Positions 60,033 to 64,000 of a stretch of DNA of 64,000 nt are shown here, one piece after another. This DNA is from Flavobacterium sp. PMTSA4 (GTDB lineage: Bacteria > Bacteroidota > Bacteroidia > Flavobacteriales > Flavobacteriaceae). Made by a program: the position numbers and the translations under genes. The stretch lies in NCBI RefSeq assembly GCF_032098525.1, contig NZ_CP134890.1, positions 992,001 through 1,056,000 on the forward strand. The letters are read 5' to 3'. Each line of letters begins with the position of its first letter. Positions within the stretch are counted from its first letter, which is position 1. The notes below the pieces were generated by a model, which saw only the letters and a program-made list of their open reading frames with translations, made no database searches and had not been told where the DNA came from.

Positions 60033-61811
60033 TTATTTCTTTTTCTCGCTTTTTTCCATTTTTGCTTTTAAACCAGCAAGAACGTCATTAGCATCACCAA
60101 GAGTTGAAGCTTGAGTATTTGCATTATTAGCAGCTACATTTTCTGAAGCAGCTTTGGCAATTTTCTCTTCTTCTTCTCTGAAGATAGCTGTGTGAGAAGC
60201 AACAACTCTTTTGAATTCTTTGTTGAACTCAATTACTTTGAAGTCAGCTGTATCACCTTTTTTCAATTTTTTACCATCTTCTTTTTCTAAATGACGAGTT
60301 GGAATAAATGCAACTACATCATCACCGAAATCAACAGTAGCGCCTTTGTCAACAATTTCAGAAATTGTTCCGCTGTGAACTGTTCCTACTGCAAATGCAT
60401 CTTCGTGCTTATCCCAAGGATTGTCAGTTGTTTGTTTGTGACCTAATGAAAGTTTTCTTCCATCAACATCTAATTCTAAAACAACTACGTCTAATTTATC
60501 ACCAACATTTACAAATTCTGATGGATGTTTGATTTTCTTAGTCCAAGATAAATCTGAGATGTAAACTAATCCGTCGATACCTTCTTCTAATTCAACAAAA
60601 ATTCCAAAGTTTGTAAAGTTTCTAACGATACCTGTATGTTTAGAACCTACTGGATATTTAGCTGTAATGTCAGTCCATGGATCTTGAGTCATTTGCTTAA
60701 TACCTAAAGACATTTTTCTTTCGTCTCTATCTAAAGTTAAAACAACTGCTTCTACTTCATCACCAACTTTTACGAAATCTTGAGCACTTCTTAAGTGAGT
60801 TGACCAAGACATTTCAGAAACGTGGATTAAACCTTCAACACCTTCAGCAACTTCAATGAAAGCACCATAATCAGCTAAAACAACTACTTTTCCTTTTACT
60901 TTATCACCAACTTTTAATTCAGCTCCTAAAGCATCCCAAGGATGAGCATTTAATTGTTTTAAACCTAATTGGATTCTTGTTTTCTCATCATCAAAATCAA
61001 GGATAACTACGTTTAATTTTTGATCTAATTCAAGAACTTCACTTGGGTGATTGATTCTTGACCAAGAAAGGTCAGTAATGTGGATTAATCCATCAACACC
61101 ACCTAAGTCAATAAACACACCATAAGAAGTAATGTTTTTAACAACACCTTCTAATACTTGTCCTTTTTCTAATTGACCAATAATTTCTTTTTTCTGTTCT
61201 TCGATATCTGCTTCGATAAGCGCTTTGTGTGAAACAACAACGTTTTTGAATTCGTGGTTAATTTTTACCACTTTGAATTCCATCATTTTGTTTACATATA
61301 CATCGTAGTCACGGATTGGTTTTACGTCAATTTGTGAACCTGGTAAGAATGCTTCAATTCCGAAAACATCTACAATCATACCACCTTTAGTTCTACATTT
61401 AACAAAACCTTGAACGATTTCACCACTTTCGTTAGCAGCGATAACTCTATCCCAAGACTTGATTGTTCTTGCTTTTTTATGTGATAATACTAATTGACCT
61501 GTTTTGTCCTCACGGATGTCGATTAATACTTCTACTTTGTCTCCAACTTTTAAGTTAGGATTGTAACGAAACTCATTCAATGAAATTACACCTTCTGATT
61601 TTGCGTTAATGTCAACAATAGCATCTCTGTCAGTAATTCTAACTACTACTCCTTCAACTACTTCTTCTTGATCAGTATCAATAAAAGTTTTTGATACTAA
61701 ATCTTCAAATTCTTGAAGGTTTTTTTCGTCAACTAAATCAATTCCTTCTGCGTAGTTGTGCCAGTTAAAACCATTTAAAAAATCCTGTTGTTCTTTGTTT
61801 AATTCAGACAT
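60033..61811 (-). CDS. rpsA: 30S ribosomal protein S1
   Basis: A 592-aa RNA-binding protein with six S1 repeats (about 52-560; for example GQVLEGVVKNITSYGVFIDLGGVDGLIHITDLSW and VGSKHTGIVRNFTNFGIFVELEEGIDGLVYISDLSW). It unfolds mRNA for initiation. The Bacteroidetes ribosome with little Shine-Dalgarno use relies on it. The C-terminal tail is Ala/Asn/Lys-rich. Confidence 0.97.
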   Translation of the reverse strand: MSELNKEQQDFLNGFNWHNYAEGIDLVDEKNLQEFEDLVSKTFIDTDQEEVVEGVVVRITDRDAIVDINAKSEGVISLNEFRYNPNLKVGDKVEVLIDIREDKTGQLVLSHKKARTIKSWDRVIAANESGEIVQGFVKCRTKGGMIVDVFGIEAFLPGSQIDVKPIRDYDVYVNKMMEFKVVKINHEFKNVVVSHKALIEADIEEQKKEIIGQLEKGQVLEGVVKNITSYGVFIDLGGVDGLIHITDLSWSRINHPSEVLELDQKLNVVILDFDDEKTRIQLGLKQLNAHPWDALGAELKVGDKVKGKVVVLADYGAFIEVAEGVEGLIHVSEMSWSTHLRSAQDFVKVGDEVEAVVLTLDRDERKMSLGIKQMTQDPWTDITAKYPVGSKHTGIVRNFTNFGIFVELEEGIDGLVYISDLSWTKKIKHPSEFVNVGDKLDVVVLELDVDGRKLSLGHKQTTDNPWDKHEDAFAVGTVHSGTISEIVDKGATVDFGDDVVAFIPTRHLEKEDGKKLKKGDTADFKVIEFNKEFKRVVASHTAIFREEEEKIAKAASENVAANNANTQASTLGDANDVLAGLKAKMEKSEKKK

Positions 61812-61929
61812 ATGCTGATAAAAATTTGTATGCTGTGTTTATTGAGTTTCTTGATGCGAGTAAAACACAACAGTGTTTATATATAAAATGTTGATACCTA
61901 GTGGAAACTCTTCTTCGCCAAAAGGAATG

Positions 61930-61959
61930 CAAAAGTAATCATAATTATTTAATTACAAA
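61930..61959 (-). promoter_or_regulatory. Promoter of rpsA
   Basis: On the minus strand, TTTG (61959-61956), 18 bp, TACTTTTG (61937-61930) fits the Bacteroidetes consensus. The leader would be ~110 nt, long enough for autoregulation by S1. Confidence 0.7.
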
Positions 61960-61999
61960 ACAATTATCTAAAGAAAATAGACTGATTTATAACAACAAT

Positions 62000-62034
62000 A
62001 AACCCTTTTAGAATTTACTTATCTAAAAGGGTTT
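62000..62034. terminator. Terminator between rpsA and the transporter gene
   Basis: AAACCCTTTTAGA (62000-62012) pairs with TCTAAAAGGGTTT (62022-62034). It would end the leftward transporter transcript. Confidence 0.8.
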
Positions 62035-62057
62035 ACTGTATATACTTTAAAAGTAAT

Positions 62058-63311
62058 TTAATGACCTACATTAACTACTTCTTCTGGATTATGTTTGTGT
62101 TTAAACATTACTGCAAATAGAATCGCAATTACTAATGCATAACCTGCAAAAGAAAGCCAGATATCGTGCCAATTGCGAATACCATCTTTTGTAAAAAACT
62201 CATCAATAACAATTCCGCTGATTAAACCACCAAAAAAAGCTCCAAATCCATTAGACATCATCATAAACAAACCTTGTGCTGAGGAACGAATTTTTGAGTC
62301 AGTAGTTGTTTCAACAAACAATGAACCCGAAATATTAAAGAAATCGAATGCCATACCATAAACTATACAAGACATAATAATCATCCATAAACCATCTGTT
62401 GGATTTCCATAAGCAAACAATCCAAAACGTAATACCCAAGCAAACATAGATATTAACATCACTTGCTTGATACCAAATCTTTTTAAGAAAAATGGAATTG
62501 CCAAAATGAATAACGTTTCTGAGATTTGAGAAATTGACATTATTATAGTTGAGTATTTTACAACAAATGAATCAGCATATTCAGGAATGCCAGCAAATTC
62601 AGATAAATAAACATCTCCATACATATTTGTTAATTGCAATGCTCCACCAAGAAACATTGAAAAAATAAAGAATAATGCCATTTTATAAGTACCAAAAAGT
62701 TTAAAAGCGTTTAAACCTAATTTTTCAACTATTGAAGCATTTTCAGAAATTAATTTTTGTGGCGGACATTTAGGTAAAGTAAACGAATAAAAACCTAATG
62801 CAAAAGCTGCAAATGCTGCAATATAAAACATGTTAAAAGATGCTTTATTGCCGGTTAAATTAGTTAACCACATAGCAGCAATAAAACCAATTGTTCCCCA
62901 AACACGAATTGGCGGAAACACTTTTACAACATCAAATTGATTGTTTTTTAATATCGTATACGCAACCGAATTTGACAATGAAATTGTAGGCATATAACAA
63001 ATCATTGCCGCAAAAATCACGTAATAAAAAGTAATTGGATTGTCAACTTGTGGAATATACAAAAGTGCTAAACCGCTTAAAATATGTAATAATCCATATA
63101 ATTTTTCTGCGTTTATCCATTTGTCAGCAATAATTCCAGTAAGTGCTGGCATTACAATAGAAGATAATCCTAGTGTTGAAAATATAGCCCCAAATTGTTC
63201 TCCACTCCAATGTTTTGTTCCAAACCAATAATTCCCAACAGTTATCAACCATGCACCCCAAACAAAGAACTGAAGAAAGCTCATGAATGTTAATCTTAAT
63301 TTAATACTCAT
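62058..63311 (-). CDS. Nucleoside:H+ symporter-type MFS transporter
   Basis: A 417-aa protein with about 12 membrane helices. The N-terminus (IKLRLTFMSFLQFFVWGAWLITVGNYWF) and the segments PALTGIIADKWINAEKLY and FPPIRVWGTIGFIAAMWLTN are of the NupG/XapB nucleoside-H+ symporter family of the major facilitator superfamily. A charged C-terminus with a His/Lys motif (FKHKHNPEEV) follows. It takes up nucleosides. Confidence 0.88.
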   Translation of the reverse strand: MSIKLRLTFMSFLQFFVWGAWLITVGNYWFGTKHWSGEQFGAIFSTLGLSSIVMPALTGIIADKWINAEKLYGLLHILSGLALLYIPQVDNPITFYYVIFAAMICYMPTISLSNSVAYTILKNNQFDVVKVFPPIRVWGTIGFIAAMWLTNLTGNKASFNMFYIAAFAAFALGFYSFTLPKCPPQKLISENASIVEKLGLNAFKLFGTYKMALFFIFSMFLGGALQLTNMYGDVYLSEFAGIPEYADSFVVKYSTIIMSISQISETLFILAIPFFLKRFGIKQVMLISMFAWVLRFGLFAYGNPTDGLWMIIMSCIVYGMAFDFFNISGSLFVETTTDSKIRSSAQGLFMMMSNGFGAFFGGLISGIVIDEFFTKDGIRNWHDIWLSFAGYALVIAILFAVMFKHKHNPEEVVNVGH

Positions 63312-63353
63312 ACAATATAGTTTTACAATTTATTTTGGTTAAAAAATAGCTCG

Positions 63354-63384
63354 TAAATCTACTATTTAAATTGAGATAAACAAA
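63354..63384 (-). promoter_or_regulatory. Probable promoter of the transporter gene
   Basis: On the minus strand, TTTG (63384-63381) and TAGATTTA (63361-63354) are 19 bp apart, one mismatch from the Bacteroidetes consensus. It overlaps the end of the cytidylate kinase gene region, giving the transporter its own start. Confidence 0.5.
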
Positions 63385-63387
63385 AAA

Positions 63388-64000
63388 TTATAACGATTTC
63401 GAAGTAGTGTCAACTAATTGTAAAACTTTTTGAAATTGTTGCTCTCTATCTAAGTTAGAATTGTCAATTTCAATGGCATCTTTTGCTTTCACTAAAGGTG
63501 AATCTTCTCGGTGTGTATCAATGTAATCACGTTCTTGAACGTTTTTTAAAACTTCTTCAAATGAAACTTCCTGACCTTTGCTTCTTAGTTCATCAAATCG
63601 TCGTTGTGCACGAGTTTCAAGACTAGCGTTCATAAATATTTTAAGTTCAGCATCAGGAAAAACAACAGTTCCAATATCGCGACCGTCCATAACAATTCCT
63701 TTTTCTTTACCCATTTCCTGCTGTTGTTCCACCAATTTTGAACGCACTTCAGAAACTTCAGCAACACGACTAACATTGCCAGAAACTTCCATAGTTCGTA
63801 TTTGATTTTCAACATTTTCACCATTCAAAAAAATTTCTCCAAAACCAACTTTTGGATTGAATTCAAAATGTAATTTTATAAATGGCAGGCTATTGATTAA
63901 AGTTTCTTTATCGAAATAATCGGAAGTTATATAACCATTTTGCATGGCAAAATAAGTAACAGCTCGATACATTGCACCAGTATCAACATATACATAACCT
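63388..64000 (-). CDS. cmk: Cytidylate kinase, N-terminus outside the window
   Basis: An NMP kinase that phosphorylates CMP and dCMP. The frame is open to the window edge (GYVYVDTGAMYRAVTYFA), so the P-loop at the N-terminus is missing. EVSGNVSRVAEVSEVRSKLVEQQQEMG and GIVMDGRDIGTVVFPDAELKIFMNAS are the CMP-binding and LID-region signatures. QERDYIDTHREDSPLVKAKDAIEIDNS ends the core. Confidence 0.95.
   Translation of the reverse strand, partial: GYVYVDTGAMYRAVTYFAMQNGYITSDYFDKETLINSLPFIKLHFEFNPKVGFGEIFLNGENVENQIRTMEVSGNVSRVAEVSEVRSKLVEQQQEMGKEKGIVMDGRDIGTVVFPDAELKIFMNASLETRAQRRFDELRSKGQEVSFEEVLKNVQERDYIDTHREDSPLVKAKDAIEIDNSNLDREQQFQKVLQLVDTTSKSL

Overview
The window is a piece of a low-G+C Bacteroidetes chromosome, most likely Flavobacterium or a close relative. 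The chromosomal genes are typical of that group: a bacteroidetal HMG-CoA synthase, YifB, an M1 aminopeptidase, RecG, bestrophin, PheT, a six-S1-domain ribosomal protein S1, a nucleoside:H+ symporter and cytidylate kinase. Several chromosomal promoters have the Bacteroidetes form TTTG/TTG-N18-20-TAnnTTTG.

Layout. 1-8284: host genes (aldehyde dehydrogenase end, hybrid histidine kinase, zinc metallopeptidase, HMG-CoA synthase, then the 3' 95% of yifB/comM). 8286-45265: a prophage of about 37.0 kb that splits yifB. The missing first codons of yifB lie at 45262-45324, just beyond the right end. Joining the two host flanks across a shared TCA restores the reading frame, and joining the two phage ends gives a symmetric 50-bp attP, as expected for the large serine integrase at 8385. 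45325-64000: host genes, including an accessory patch (46.2-50.5 kb) with a 13-unit 21-bp minisatellite, an OLD-family nuclease and a RelA/SpoT-type nucleotide synthetase, then housekeeping genes.

The prophage is siphovirus-like. Left to right it carries: integrase; a cargo block of unknown proteins (10.3-15.1 kb); a winged-helix protein beside a 700-bp non-coding region with seven exact 20-bp palindromic repeats and an almost pure A/T tract (candidate origin); endolysin and adenine methyltransferase; prohead protease, capsid, tail tube, portal and connector; fibre and spike proteins; holin; terminase; tail completion, baseplate and tape measure; a phage sigma-70-family factor with a small HTH partner; three tiny hydrophobic proteins; a second serine recombinase; and a leftward block with an Abi-alpha (DUF4393) protein and a Gp37/Gp68 (DUF5131) protein.

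The most interesting signal is regulatory. Four intergenic sites in the late region share ACTTTACTT-N15-RTATNATT at identical spacing, equivalent to TTTACT-N17-TATAAT/TATTAT/TATCAT. That is the E. coli-type -35/-10 layout, not the host's TTTG/TAnnTTTG. They precede the endolysin, prohead protease, a 134-aa gene before the portal, and small terminase genes, and each is paired with an intrinsic terminator. The same prophage has a host-type promoter at 40568-40599 and encodes its own sigma factor. The inference is that the phage sigma redirects host RNA polymerase to a phage-specific late promoter class.
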